Source: Stomorhina lunata | Taxonomy: Eukaryota; Arthropoda; Insecta; Diptera; Rhiniidae | DNA: 64,000 nt | Direction of reading: 5' to 3' | Assembly: GCA_933228675.1 (NCBI GenBank) | Contig: OW121743.1 | Span: 65,173,540 to 65,237,539 of the forward strand | Shown here: positions 45,959 through 58,429 of the stretch, piece after piece | Position numbering within the stretch: the stretch's first letter is position 1 | How the letters are laid out: each line of letters starts with the position of its first letter | Translations under genes and position numbers: made by a program | The notes under the pieces: model-generated | What the model saw: the letters and a program-made list of their open reading frames with translations, nothing else | What the model was told of the DNA's origin: nothing | Databases searched by the model: none

Positions 45959-47330
45959 ACATATCTTTTAGTGCAAAAGTAAACATTAAAGATTTTATGG
46001 ATTTTAATATTTATTTAAAAGAATTTTGATTTTAACAATTTCAACATCTGCCCCAAAAAAAGACTGTAATAAACATTTGCTAAAATTACATCTACAGATT
46101 CAGAAAATCATTAACATTTAAATAAAAATTTAATATAAACCAAACAAAACGCGCTAGATATGCAGTCATAAATTTGAAAATAATTTTCGGTTAATTAAAA
46201 TATTGAAAATTTTGCTTACAAAAAAAAGCAATAAAATTAAATTAAAACCAAATAAATTTTTTTAAAAATCTTATGAAAAGTCTTTTATATTAACACAAAT
46301 ACAAAACAAAACAAAAAACACCCAATATTTTTCTCTCAATTCAAAATAAAATTTTTTAAAAATTTCAAAACTATTATTTAAATATTAAAACAAACAAAAA
46401 ATATAAATAAAAATATGAAAATAAACTTAAGATATTTAAATTATAAATTAATTAAAATGAAGAAAACAAATGGAAAACCAAATAAAAAAAATCTTCTCTA
46501 GTTAAAACAAAAAAAAACATAAAATTTAAAAATTAATTTTTTTCTATAAAAATATATTTAAATTTAATAATATTAAAATAAATCAACAAACAAAAAAAAA
46601 ACATTTTAACTATAAGCAACAAATACCTTTCAATGGTGTAAAACTTTAATGCAATCTTTCTTAAAAAATTAAAAAAAAATAAATAAAAAATCTTATATTT
46701 AAACAAAATGAAAATTTTGCGTAAAAATAAATAAAACCAAAAAAAAAACTTTTTATTAATAACAAATAAGTCTCTATTTGCTAATTTCTATAACAAAAGT
46801 CATTATAAAAAATCAAGAAAATTAAGCATAAAACTGATAATTGAGAAAAATTATTGAAAAAAATATAACATTAAAATGATTAATGTTATTAAATAAAATT
46901 TAAGTTTAACATTATACAAGTACCTATCCTTAAAAAAATAATATAAAAAACAAGAAAAAAATGAAACAAAAAAAAAACAACAAATAAAACAAATGCACGT
47001 TTATAATCTACGACAATTTTCTTCCCTAAAAATCTGTGTGTTTTAATGGGTTAATTACGTTTGGGCAAGGATTTTTTTTCAAAATCTTACTTCTTAAAGA
47101 AATCATTTATGTTATTATATAAACCAACTTTACTCTACGAACTAACCAAAAGTCATGTCAATATTTCTTAAATTAAATAAATCAAAATATTTTTATAACG
47201 CCTAAAAGTTATGCTTTAGTTTTTCTATACATCGCATGCAGTCTGTGCATACAATGTTGGATCAAATACTCTAAAAGGGAGGGGCGCTACAAAAGTACAG
47301 CGACAGGGACAGCAGACGACGCCATATTTC
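45959..47330. other. A-rich spacer, no gene seen
   Basis: Strongly A-rich on the plus strand (AAACAAAAAACAC-type sequence from about 46080 to 47000), with no open frame of coding character. Confidence 0.5.
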
Positions 47331-47339
47331 TTGCTGCTT

Positions 47340-48116
47340 GTTTGACATTTCTCTTCAGTATGAAAAGATATACGAGCCAACAACGAGTCGAAATTATTAA
47401 AATTTACTACCGAAATTCGGAGTCAGTGGCCTCAACGTTAAGAGAAAAATCATCTTCAGCAATGAGGCTCATTTCTGACTGAATAGCTTGGTCAATAAAC
47501 ATAATATGCGTTATTGGTTAGGCAGCAATCCACACGTACTCCATGAGTTATCATTGCATCCCGAAAAAATTACGGTTTGGTGCGGTTTATAGACCGGCGA
47601 CGTTATTAGGCCGTACTTCTTCCGTAATGATCAAGACCGTCACTTTACTGTAAATGGGAATCGCTACCGTTCAATGATAACTAAATATTTTTGGCCCCAA
47701 TTGGATGATATGGACTTGGAGTACATGGAATCACATGTACTCCAGGACGGCGCCATAACCATATCACCAAGTTTGGAGAACGTGTTATCCCACGAAATGG
47801 TCCAGTCGATTGATCGCCTTGATCGTGCGATTTGACGCCGTTAGACTATTTCCTGTGGGGCTACGTCAAGTCCATAGTCTATGCCAACCAGCAAGCGACG
47901 ATTGATTTATGCCAATTTATGCTTGAAAACCGTGGAAAATTGGGTTCAACGTCTGGACTTCTGCAAGCGTGTTCGTGGTGGCCATGCAAAATAAATCGAA
48001 TTCCATACATAATGGCATCAAACATGCTTTTAGAGGAAAAAAGAATTTCATTGATATCCAAAACCGTTTTTGTTTTATTTAAAACAACTTTTGTTGAGCT
48101 CTTATTGAAAAACCCT
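47340..48116 (+). pseudogene. Tc1/mariner transposase remnant, third copy
   Basis: Begins MKRYTSQQRVEIIKIYYRN at 47359, matching the N-terminal HTH region of copies 1 and 2 in type but diverged. A deletion then joins it to the nuclease domain: IIFSNEAHF, a stop, NKHNMRYW, KITVWCGL, VIRPYFFRND, YRSMITKYFWPQLDDMD, then SCDLTPLDYFLWGYVKS and an altered C-terminus. Stops and shifts make it inactive. The first catalytic position is Asn here too. Confidence 0.75.
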
Positions 48117-48485
48117 TTATAAAGAAATTGCAATCCCATATATTTGTTTCTTGTCAAAAGTGGAATGAAAGTGGGTAAAGAAAGAACAATGAAAAATACA
48201 TAAACGCACAAACAAACCTACATTTCATGAGCACGTGTGTGTGCCTTAGCTTTCTCTCATTGGATAATCATCTCTATTAGTTGTTTCCGTATTAGAATAA
48301 AAGCGATATGCTCTCTTTTTGAATTGTTTTTCGAAGCGACTATATGGAAATCAATGTATGGAAGTGTAACATCTTTATATTATAAAGTCTTTGGTTAAAT
48401 CTTTGCTTTGTTGGCAGTGCTATCTTATTCAGACGAAAATTTATGTTAAATTCTGCTGTGCCGAATCTTATGTACTTATATAATT

Positions 48486-49760
48486 GGCCTATATTTACAA
48501 CCTGTTAAGGTCAAAGGCAGAGCATAATTTAGAATTCCATGCGCTTCAGTGTTGTGCGCATATTCTCCAACTTTGTAGTCCAAGCTTTGGGTGATTTTTT
48601 TCTACTTGGTCTTTCTATCAAAGATTCGAATGTCCTCTTCTACGAGTTCCCACAGGGTCATTTTCGAACACTTTTCTTGGTGGAGTACTTTCATCCATAC
48701 GCACGACATGTCCTAGCCAACGAAGCCGCTACTATTTAATGCATTTTACAATACCGATGACAGCTCATTGTTCATTCGATGTCGATATTCATTGTTAATG
48801 CAGACTGGTCCATATATTTTTCGTAGAATCTTCCTCGCAAAAATTCCAAGAATAACTTCATCTGCCTATGCAAGTGTACATGATTCAGCTCCATATAATG
48901 GGCAGCATAAGCCTTTTATAGAGCATAATTTTAGTTTTTACACAGAGGGCTTTTTTCCTTATCTGCCTGCTTAGGCCAAAATAGCATCGGTTGACAGGTA
49001 TGATTCTACGTTCGATTTCGAAACTTATGTCGTTATTTATGTATGTTGACGGCGGTACCAAGGTAAATAAATTATTTTATAACCTCGAAGCTATAGTTCT
49101 AAACGATCACATGTGGTCCAATTCTATTGGACTGTCTGCTTGAAGAAACTAGCAGCTTTGATTTTGACTCATTGACAACTAGACCCATTTTATTAGATTC
49201 CTTCTCGATACTAGAAAAGACTGCAGTCACCTCGCGCAATGTGCGTCGTAGGATATCAAGGTCATCTGCAAACGCGAGTAGCATGTGTTTTCTGTTGAAA
49301 ATTGTTTCAGTTGTGTTAAGATTTTTCCTAACACTATATTAAAGAAATAGCAATATTAAAGACATTGCCTGAATCCCCGTTTAGATATGAAGGACTCCGA
49401 TAAGCCCTTACCTATTTTAACTGATGAGGTTGTATTAGTTAATGTCATTTGCTTCGTTGGGAAGTCAAACTCAGACATTGCTTTAAAATATTTCATTCGT
49501 ATCGGGCTGATAAAAGCAGCTTTGTAATCAAAGAAGAAATTATATGTGTCTACTAGTTTCTTTTGGGTGTTCTCCAGGGTTTGATGCAGTGTGAAGATCT
49601 GGTCAGGGGTGGGTTTACCTGGTCCAAAGCAACATTGAGAGATTCCAATTATTTCGTTAACTTTAGCCTTTAGCCAAAGTTAACGTAATATGCAATTGAA
49701 AGGAGATTTATACCTCTCTAATTGGCACATACGGTTTTATCACCCCATTTTTGTGCACTG
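48486..49760 (-). pseudogene. RTE-like LINE remnant: late RT and C-terminus
   Basis: On the minus strand, AFADDLDILRRTLREVTAVF and MGLVVNESKSKLLV (49280-49150) contain the FADD box of a reverse transcriptase, followed by YGAESCTL, ILRKIYGPVC, EYRHRMNNEL and worn C-terminal pieces to about 48490. Upstream parts run to about 49760 with stops and shifts. The FADD-DIL pattern and this C-terminus are typical of RTE-like elements in insects. A 5'-truncated copy is at 4651-4810. Confidence 0.7.
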
Positions 49761-50231
49761 GACAAAGAACACTGAGACATTCGTTCTTCTAATCATATGG
49801 TTTCCATAAGCTGGGACATACGCCTTATCAACTCATCACCTCCGGCCTTAAAAAAGCTATGCTGGCAAATAGCCGAATCTTAAATACCCACCATTAAATT
49901 GTGTTAAATTTAGTAACATATCTAAAAATTTAATATACTGAGTGGTATCTGTGTAAAGCTTCGTTTTGCAAAATTAAGTGGCCATAGCTGTCTTTATAGT
50001 TAAAAACGTTAACTGGCTTTCGCGGAAATTTAGTGGTTTCCGGAAGTGGTTTTCATATGAAAGCAATGGTTAAATGTAAAGTAATTCACATGCAATTTTA
50101 CACACTGCCTGATAGCCATAAAAAGTAATCAGTAACAAATTCTAGCATCATAGCTACTATAACTCTATATTTTTAGCATTTAAGTGGTTTCTGAGGAAGG
50201 ATTTATATGGGAGCTATATTAAAATGTGGAC

Positions 50232-50640
50232 GAATACTCACGGTAGAACACATTCTCTGTCACTGTCCAAGGCTACAGAATCAATAGGCTCTAGGAAGCA
50301 GATTCTTTGCTGAACTTCAGGATCTGCAACAGTGCAGTTTGCAAGATATTGTAGGGTGTACCACTGGTCTCAACTGGCTTAGAACAACGGCAGTCGGTTC
50401 TTCGTACCGGAACGACTCGGAAATCTTAGGATTCCGACCAAGGACTGCCACTTCTGCGATATTAACAATAATATCGCAGTTACAACAACAACAACTGGCT
50501 TAGATAGGGTACTCTCCTTCTCCCTCTATACTATTCTTTTCTTTTCCTCTATCTTCAATCTTCTTTTTTCTCCTCTTTAAGTAAAGGATCACAATGGATC
50601 CCTGGGGTCTCCGAGTGAAGGTGTCGCTTGACCATACCTA
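50232..50640 (+). pseudogene. LINE 3' end fragment (I-group), interrupted
   Basis: VEHILCHCPRLQNQ, with a zinc-type Cys/His cluster, then GSRFFAELQDLQQCSLQDI, encode the far C-terminus of an I-group ORF2. A related piece is at 54680-54790. After the 108-bp insertion the 3' UTR resumes at AACTGGCTTAGATAGGG and runs to about 50640. Confidence 0.6.
50384..50491 (+). mobile_element. 108-bp SINE-like retroposed element with 13-bp target duplication
   Basis: CAACTGGCTTAGA occurs on both sides (50371-50383 and 50492-50504). Between them are 108 bp beginning ACAACGGCAGTCGGTTC and ending in a CAA repeat (TTACAACAACAA). A 13-bp duplication and a short tandem tail are marks of target-primed reverse transcription. 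No protein is coded and I find no convincing tRNA A/B boxes. It could be a SINE or the extreme 3' end of a LINE. A diverged copy is at 8766-8856. Confidence 0.8.
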
Positions 50641-51138
50641 CTGGTTTTCAAAGGCAGATTTATATGGGAGCTATGGTCAAATGTGGAACAATTCCCATAA
50701 AATATGATTTTCTGCCCAATAGCTGTAAAAAAACTTCTCTCAGTATTAAAGAGATTATCGGGGCGGGGTTATAAGGGAGCTATAATCGAATGTGAACTGA
50801 CAGATAGACAGACAGGAATTCCCTTTTCTTTTTGGTAATTTTGCTGTTTCCGTAAGTTCTTTATATGGATGTTGTGGTCAATTGCAAACCAATTCAAGAA
50901 ATGAGAAATATTCTTGTCATATTTTGTAGCTCTTTCTGTTAAGAACTTATTGTGCTTTTAACAGACAGATCGGGTCATCGATCTCTCTTTTGAGAATTTC
51001 ATAACGATTCAGAGTTACAAACGGAATGACAAAATTTTTGTATCACCCATTCTTTTTGATGGTGGGTATAAAAATGTTAAAGTAGTTATTAAAATATAAC
51101 CAAGAAAGAAATTTTCTCAGATTTATAGGTATACTCTA

Positions 51139-51269
51139 ATGTAGTGTTCATATAACTCAAGCGTCTGACGATTGAGTGAAATTTAAATGTGTTTTGTTAT
51201 TGTAACAAAAAGAAAATACATGTAAATTTCACTCAATCGTCAGACGCTTAAGTTATATCAACTCTACAT
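51139..51269. mobile_element. 131-bp foldback MITE
   Basis: Near-perfect inverted arms of about 55 bp (ATGTAGTGTTCATATAACT at the left, AGTTATATCAACTCTACAT at the right; both contain the segment GCGTCTGACGATTGAGTGAA, inverted) around a short AT-rich loop. TA flanks both sides (51137-51138 and 51270-51271), suggesting a Tc1/mariner-type MITE. A TA duplication alone is weak evidence. Confidence 0.7.
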
Positions 51270-51271
51270 TA

Positions 51272-52143
51272 ATTAGTTTTTTTATCAACACTCAAGGGAT
51301 AGCCCTTAGGGGCGGAAAAGTGCTGGTGTAAAGAGTGTGGACGTTTCAATTCAACTAGAACCGATTCGTTTAGTCGTCGTCCGAATTTGAATGTTGTTAC
51401 TTGCTGCAGCTATAAAGTAAAATACATTGGGTAATGCATAGAAACAGATCATAATAGATCCTTGTTTTCTGAAATGTAACAAGACAATCTTCCAAAGAAA
51501 GGTTGATGACTTCAAGACTCTGTTAGATCTTTCAATATCCTTGAGGGTCGAATAATATAGCATTACCTAAACAACGGGCTCCTTTACATAAAATAAGTCT
51601 ACTCCTTATTCAAATTGATGACCAGGCTTTAGCATTGATCATAAAAAGTATCATCTTTATATGAATGGATTCTGGTTAATGGAGGCATAAGTTATATTGT
51701 CTTTGGCTTATTCACTAGAACCGCTACTTAGGGAAACCATACAAATAACAGGGTCAAATCGCACGATGTATGTACATATTTATTTTCGTTATAACTCTAT
51801 TTACAATCAAATCAGTTTCAATAAAATCGATTAATCTGTTCACCAAAAGTCCTAAATACATTTTAAATATAATTAAGAAATTTTTGTTTTTTCTTTTTGT
51901 TAATTTAAAGAACTAATAACTTGGCAGCACTGCATTACAGTTTGCCTAAAAACTCGCCACGGCATTAACAGCTGATAGCGAAAGATTGTTAAGGTTTGCT
52001 TCATTTACGGCGAAAAAAACAAGTTTGACATACGTAAGCGAAGCCGGTTACAAATTTATTATTATTTTTCGCATTCATTTGTTTTGTTTAAACTAATTTT
52101 TGAATCTTAAAAGCCTTTAAATAATGTTTATACATTAAAAAAT
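51272..52143 (+). other. Nemp: Upstream region and 5' UTR of Nemp
   Basis: No gene was recognised until the NEMP start. From about 51920 the sequence becomes less AT-rich (GGCAGCACTGCATTACAG, ACTCGCCACGGCATTAACAG), likely the core promoter and 5' UTR. No TATA box is obvious. Confidence 0.4.
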
Positions 52144-55100
52144 ATGACGATAACTAAAGTTGTGATATTTTGCTGCCTTCTGTCTACTCTGGCCAAGGCC
52201 GCAGAGCTCGTCGAACAAGCGAAATTAAAAAACAAAGGTAATTTAATAAAAATTATTTATAAATATATTATTTCATCAACTTTTGCAAAATATTATTATA
52301 GTTACCTATTTGGAGGCTGGTGAAATACATGTATACGAACCCCTACGGAGACATCGTGGTTTCTTTGAGAAAGATTTGCGCACCTACTGCTATCGCGGAG
52401 AACAAAAGACTCTGGGACGCCTGTTTGAGACTGTGGAATTGATATTGGAAATTGACAGCGATGATTATACACAATATGATGGAGCCACGCCGGCTGAAGT
52501 TCAAGAGCATTATGAAGAACATCGTTCCTTGTTTAGTTTCAATTTGTTCAGTCAAAAACGTACACGGCTTCAGTTGTCGCCCTTTGCCTCTAGTTGTATG
52601 GGCATTGAGACAATAGAACCCTATCGTATACGTTTGCAAAAAGTTAGAGTAGATTTTTGGCGTGTTATTCAATTGGCTTTGGGTTGTTTGGTCTTTGTCT
52701 ATGCGGGAAAATTAGCGCAAAATGCTTTCTTCTATTATATAACTGGAGTGGCGCTGGGCATTTGTTCCTCGTTTATGTTGTTGATATGGTTGGCGAGTAA
52801 ATTGGTGCCTAGGTAAGTTTTGTATAACAGAACAATAAAAACTTTATTAAAATATCCCATTTTCTACATTATAGGCGCCCCATGATGTATGGCGTTTTAA
52901 TTGGTGGCTGGACTATTGGTTTGTACGTCATTCAAATGCTCTGGGAAAATCTTCAAGTGATCGTCTTAACCTATCGTACCTACGTATTCTGGTATATCTG
53001 CATTACCGGTGTTGTATCGTTCTTTTTCTGTTATCGCTGGGGACCACCTACAAATAAACGTTCAAAAAATATTATTAAATGGCTGCTGCAGCTCATGTCA
53101 TTAGTTATGATTTATTTCTCGAGTCGCTATGAGGAAGCTACAGCTGCTATAATAATCCTTACGGCGATATTACATTATTTCCCTCGCTCTTTGTGGTATA
53201 AGGGTAGAGCTTTGTGGATGCGTAAATTCCCGCCTAAACGCCGTCTTCTTACCAACGAAGAGTATTATGAGCAGGGAGTTAAAGAGACAACAAAGGCTTT
53301 AAATGACCTGCGAACCTTTGCCAATAGTCCAGAGTGTAATCAATGGAGGGTGAGTGTGAAAATTTTTGATTTGATATTGAAAATAAATATACGGCCATGT
53401 TACAGAACTCAAAAAAGTAAATGCAAACAAATTTTTGGAATGAAACAACTTTCTATTCTAAATTCCGATTATATGATCGCGGAATTTGTGAAATGCTTGT
53501 ATATTGACTAGAAAATTTCAGGTCTTTTGTCTAGTTTAATAGATCTTTACCGATCTTAAAAATTTGTATAGCCAATAAACAACTTTTCATTTTAAGATTA
53601 TCAGTATAAAAATGTTCGACAAGAAACTTTTGGTTTGGGAGATATGATGCTTATATATATCAAACGAAAGCTTTAAGGGTTGACTACTTAAGTTCACATA
53701 TTATTGGCTTACATTATATCTATCAGTTTTCGAGATATGGACACTTTTGTAAAAAAAACAAGTGTAAAATTAAACATTTTTCTAAAAAGTTCCTTTATGG
53801 ATTAATGAAGAGGAAAATTATATACCACATTTAAAAGACAGCTAGAATACGTCCACAAATAAAAGTGATATATCGATTTATGTTTCGAAAGTTTAAAGTA
53901 CTATGTCTCCCAAACTTGCCCATTAATGTGCTTTCGATCAAAAGTTATTTAAAATAACGTTCGTTGGGCTTGAGATGAGACTTATCACGAGATATTGTTC
54001 AGCCCAGCACCGGAGGTCGTAATCTCTGATAGAAAAAATAGAAATGTCGCTTTTTCAAGGCAATTAGATCTTTACAGATGACTCTAAAATGGTTCAGGTA
54101 TTTTCCTGATGGAACAAAACATTAAGAAATTTTATTGACTTAGGGTAGAGGGCAGTGTCTTCCAGGCAGAGCTGTAAGCCATATGGAAGCCACAGATCTT
54201 ACCCCTAGTACCATAACTGAAATCAGTAAGTCGATAGTCAGGCTGCCCTTAAGGAACAACAAGTTCAGAATATCACCACACAAACTTGTCAAAAAATGTA
54301 GATTAGCCCTATTAATTCTATCACTCAGTTATAGAATTAGATTTTTCTGGGTTCCGGATCATTGTGACATCGATGGCAAAGAATTTGTTGACGAAGGCTA
54401 GATATAGCTCCCCCTATCTGTCATTTCTATTTGGATATCAAGCCTTGGATCAGTAATGAAGCCTCAAAGACGTAGGAAAACATGGTTACCTGCTGAATAT
54501 TTAGAACTTTATGGCCTAAACCGGACATAAGCAGAACCAAAACTCAGCAAGGTCTGGATAGGTTAAGTTTAAGAAGATGTATAGGCATTTTGAGGGGACA
54601 CTTTGCCTTAAACTCTTGGCTAAACAGGTTGGATGATAGCATTCCGGACTATGTCTAGATGAGGACTCGTCCGCTGAAACACATTCTCTGTCGCAGTCCA
54701 ATGCTCCAAAATCAGACATCTAGGCAATAGATTCCGTGATGAACTTTAGATCTGCAGCAGTGCAAACTTAATGATCTTATTGGTTTTATAGCTGGACTGA
54801 GGTGTCTTAGATAAGTCATCCGTAACTATTCTCCTATCTATCTTTGAAGAATCACAATGAACCCTTTCAAACCTAACCTAAAGGCCCCTCACAGGAAAAA
54901 AAATCAATAAAATCGGTGTAGTTCGGTTTTACCAAAGGTAAAATTTACCTTTTTTAAATAGTTTTAAATGTCCGTTAAAAGAATTTTTTAAGCACTTTCA
55001 CATGACATGCTATTTATAGGCCCCAACATAAATAAAACTCCTAAAAATCTGTGTGATTCAGTTGAACTAGACCTCTTCCATTAGTTTGATAGACAATTAG

Positions 55101-55756
55101 CTAAATAGTCGATTGTTCAATTAGATAATTAGTCAATTAGTAAGTTAGTTAAATAGTCAAACAGTAAATTAGACTTAAGGCTTCCATGTAATTAGTTGGA
55201 TTGACAATAACATAATTAGTAATTAATCAAATAGACTTTTTGTTAATTAGTCTTACTGCCTTATCAATTAGCTAATTAATTACTAATTAACTTGTTAAAT
55301 TATTTTAAATTTAAAATAAAACCTCTTTAATTTCAGATAATGAGCAAATTGCGCGATCCTATGCGTTTCGCAGCTTTTGTAGAGGGTGCCTCCCACTTGC
55401 GCGATGAAGAAATTTTACACTTTGAATCGTCACAATGTTCAGACGATGATTCCGATATAAGTGATAGTGAAAATGAATTTAACACTAATAACGCTCAGCT
55501 TTATCAAAATACCAAATCATATAATGGACATCATAATACAAATACTAATGCTGATATAAGTGAGGATGAAGATGGTCCAGAGGAAAATAATTTAAGAGCT
55601 ACGCCATCTCGTTACCAAATCAGCCACATGCCAACTTCTGCCAAACAAAAGTCAAGACATGTAACGCCTACAATCAGAGCACGTCAGCCAAGTACTTCTA
55701 GATCGGTTACACGATCTTCACAACATTATGAACAGGAATTTAGTGATGAGGGTTAG
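52144..55756 (+). CDS. Nemp: Nuclear envelope integral membrane protein (NEMP family), four exons
   Basis: Exons 52144-52237, 52302-52812, 52875-53349 and 55337-55756 join in phase to a 499-residue protein. All three introns are GT...AG (64, 62 and 1987 bp). It is an inner nuclear membrane protein that stiffens the envelope and, in animals, is needed for fertility; human NEMP1 binds Ran. Residues 1-20 form a signal peptide (VVIFCCLLSTLAKAA). A lumenal domain (about 30-145) has the family pattern TYCYRGE..TL..LFETVELIL and CMGIETIEPYRIRL. About five membrane segments follow between 150 and 290. The nucleoplasmic tail starts after LNDLRTFANSPECNQWR and includes the family motif PMRFAAFVEGASHL, then acidic serine clusters (CSDDDSDISDSENEF). 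The recognition rests on this order and on the RFAxFVEGxSHL motif. The frame running past 53349 into the intron to 53511 is not used in this model. Intron 3 carries a LINE remnant. Confidence 0.92.
54040..54890 (+). pseudogene. I-group LINE remnant in Nemp intron 3
   Basis: Worn RNase H pieces: FTDDSK (54070-54090), FQAEL near 54160, then FFWVPDHCDIDGKEFVDEG (54343-54399), followed by a C-terminal zinc-type region (HILCRSPMLQNQ, about 54680-54720) and a CCTAACCTAA tail at about 54879-54888. It is sense to the gene and inside its intron, so it is transcribed with it. Confidence 0.7.
55085..55300. repeat. Degenerate AT simple repeat in Nemp intron 3
   Basis: Loose repeats of TTAGTCAATTAG and TTAGTTAAATAG, 8-12 bp apart, just before the last exon's splice acceptor. 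Confidence 0.6.
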
Positions 55757-56120
55757 AAACTCCGGGTTCCTTCTTTTTAAAGACTACGATATTTTCAGAC
55801 TAGTTTCTATTTACTTATGTACGTAATAGTTTTGAGAGATTTTTAATAGGAATTACTTTTTATTAATTTTAATATGTATTTCATTTGTTTGTATCATCGG
55901 CCCACCTATTTTTTCTTTAGTTATAAGGATTTTGTATGTCTTTTTTTTGTTTATTTCATTATTTTTTCACTACATTACTTAATTTTCTTAGGCTAGTATA
56001 TAAATTTGATTCACAAAATTTTAATTTTAAACTATACCTTAAGTTTTGTGTTCTTCGTTTTTGTGTAAATTTATTTGATTCATTAAAATTGATTAAATAA
56101 AGTTTGAAATAAGAAACAAA
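55757..56120 (+). other. Nemp: Nemp 3' UTR
   Basis: Follows the TAG stop. AATAAA at 56097-56102 is a plausible polyadenylation signal. Confidence 0.5.
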
Positions 56121-56965
56121 TATCTTTGCATAACCATTATTTAGCAACTTTATCTTGGGAGCTTTGAGGAAATGCCGCTGTTAAATTATTTCAAATAAGG
56201 AAAAACATAAAATTATCTTTGTTTTTCGCTTATAATTTACATTTTTGCATTTATCGGCGCGTGTAGGTACAAAACATTAGTTAATTTTTAAATGTTTTGC
56301 AAGTGACATTTTTATTATTTTTCATGATAACACCATCTGCAACATGAGGTTATATTATGGCATGTTGCGCATGCGCGAATGAATATTTTGTAATACATAT
56401 ATTAAAAATATGTATAGGAATTATTTTTTACAAATATAATATTCATAATGAATAAACATTACGAAATTTTAGATTATAATTTTTGGATTTTTGCCATAGC
56501 TCAGATTTTGAGTCGACTTAAACTTTAATTTAAGTTTTTTCCCACCTGAGTTTTTTTCTATTCTCATTTTTATTATTACTTTTATATCTACTTGCATTCA
56601 TTTGAATCACTTTTTAATTTTTTTTTCAAATTGTGTACATTATTAATGGCTTTGCGCTTCCACATTTCAATTGCTGACACATGTTCATCGTCATTATTTT
56701 CTACAAATAAAACTGTGATTATTTTTTATGATATCGTAAGTCGCGAACTTACACACATGAAAGCTAATTGTTTCATTTTAAAATTACATTTTGCCTCCAA
56801 TTTGTTTTGACATCTACAATTGCTGATTTAAGACTTTAAAAGTTAATAAAATTATTATGGAACAATTGTGCATTCACCAAGTGGATATATTGCTCATTAG
56901 CTGAAACATCGTCATAAGCCATAATTGGCAGATTTCTTTAAAAAAAATCTCCTTGTGAAATCTTA
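56121..56965. other. AT-rich spacer, no gene seen
   Basis: Short frames only (for example 56592-56810), without recognisable domains. Confidence 0.45.
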
Positions 56966-56969
56966 TTTT

Positions 56970-58290
56970 GAAATTTTTTCAATTTTTATAGGAAATTTTG
57001 AAAACTTCTTATTTTTATAGGAAATTTTGAAAATTTCTTATTTTTATAGGAAAATTTGAAAATTTCTTATTTTTATAGGAAATTTTGAAAATTTCTTATT
57101 TTTATAGGAAATTTTAGAAATATCTTATTTTTATAGGAAATTTTGAAAATTTCTTATTTTTATAGGAAATTTTGAAAATTTCTTATTTTTATAGGACATT
57201 CTGAAAATTTCTTATTTTTATAGGAAATTTTGAAATTTTCTTATTTTTATAGCAAATTTTGAAAAATTCTTATTATTATAGGAAATTTTGAAAATTTCAT
57301 ATTTTTTCATAAGAAATTTTAAAAATTTCTTATATTTTTATAAGAAATTTTGAAAATTTCTTATCTTTTTATAGGAAATTTTGAAAATTTCTTCTTTTTT
57401 TTTTAAAGGAAATTTTGAAAATTTCTTATTTTTATAGGAAATTTTGACATTTCTTATTTTCATAGGAAATTTTGAAAATTTCTTGTTTTTTCATAGGAAA
57501 TTTTGAATTTTTTTTTTCATAGGAAATTTTGAAAATTTCTTATTTTTATATGTAATTTTGAAAATTTCGTATTTTATAGGAAATTTTGAAAATTTCTTAT
57601 TTTAATAAGAAATTTTGAAATTTTTTCATTGCAAATTTTGAAAATTTCTTTTTTCTTTTTTGGGAAATTTTGAAAATTTTGTATTTTTTTATAGGAAATT
57701 TTTAAAATTTATTATTTTATTTTGATAGGAAATTTTGAAAATTTCAAATTTTTATGGGTAATTTTGAAAATTTTATATTTTTATAGGAAATTTTGAAAAT
57801 TTCTCATTTTTTCACAGGAAATTTTGAAAATTTCTTATTTTGATAGGAAATTTTGAAAACTTCTTATTTTGATAGGAAATTTTGAAAATTTTTTATTTTG
57901 ATAGGAAATTTTGAAATTTTTTTTTTTTTAATAGGAAATTTTGAAAATTTCTTATTTTGATAGGAAATTTTAAAAATGTTTTATATTTATAGAAAATTTA
58001 TTTTTGTAGGAAATTTTGAAAATTTCTTGTTTTAATAAGAAATTTTGAAAATTTCTTATTTTAATATGAAATTCTGAATATTTCTTATTTTAATAAGAAA
58101 TTTTCAAAATTTTTTATTTTAATAAGAAATTTTCAAAATTTCTTATTTCAATCAGGAATTTTGAAAATTTCTTATTTTAATAAGGAATTTTGAAAATTTC
58201 TTATTTTAATAAGGAATTTTGAAAATTTCTTATTTTAATAAGGAATTTTGAAAATTTCTTATTTTTGTAGGAAACTTTGAAAATTAGAAT
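56970..58290. repeat. 29-bp AT minisatellite (array G), diverged
   Basis: About 45 units of TATAGGAAATTTTGAAAAT plus TTCTTATTTT, the same unit as array H but with more substitutions and small length changes, so it is older. A HINE-type 3' end begins about 90 bp after it. Confidence 0.9.
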
Positions 58291-58375
58291 AACAAATATT
58301 ATATCATTTGGTCCACATTTTTAATTGGTCGTTATGTTCTTGTGAAGAAATGTTTATAAATCTAACAGAATTTGA

Positions 58376-58429
58376 TGTTGGGTATATAAGATTCGGCATG
58401 GCCGAATATATATAACCCTCTCACTTGTT
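58376..58429 (+). mobile_element. HINE-like 3' terminus
   Basis: GATGTTGGGTATATAAG, then a perfect hairpin ATTCGGC-ATG-GCCGAAT, then CTCACTTGTT. It has the form of the 3' ends of the second subfamily. The matching 5' end was not found. Confidence 0.55.

Larger units (their letters stand above)
49860..51069 (-). mobile_element. HINE-like repeat, second subfamily, carrying nested insertions
   Basis: The left end has AGCCGAATCTTAAATACCCACCAT and the right end ATGGTGGGTAT (51059-51069). ATACCCACCAT and ATGGTGGGTAT are exact inverses, as in the other members. The interior has 'TGACAGATAGACAGACAGG', CAATTGCAAACCAATTC and CATTCCGTTTGTAACTC-type sequence seen also at 5760. A LINE fragment with a SINE-like insertion lies inside. 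Confidence 0.55.
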
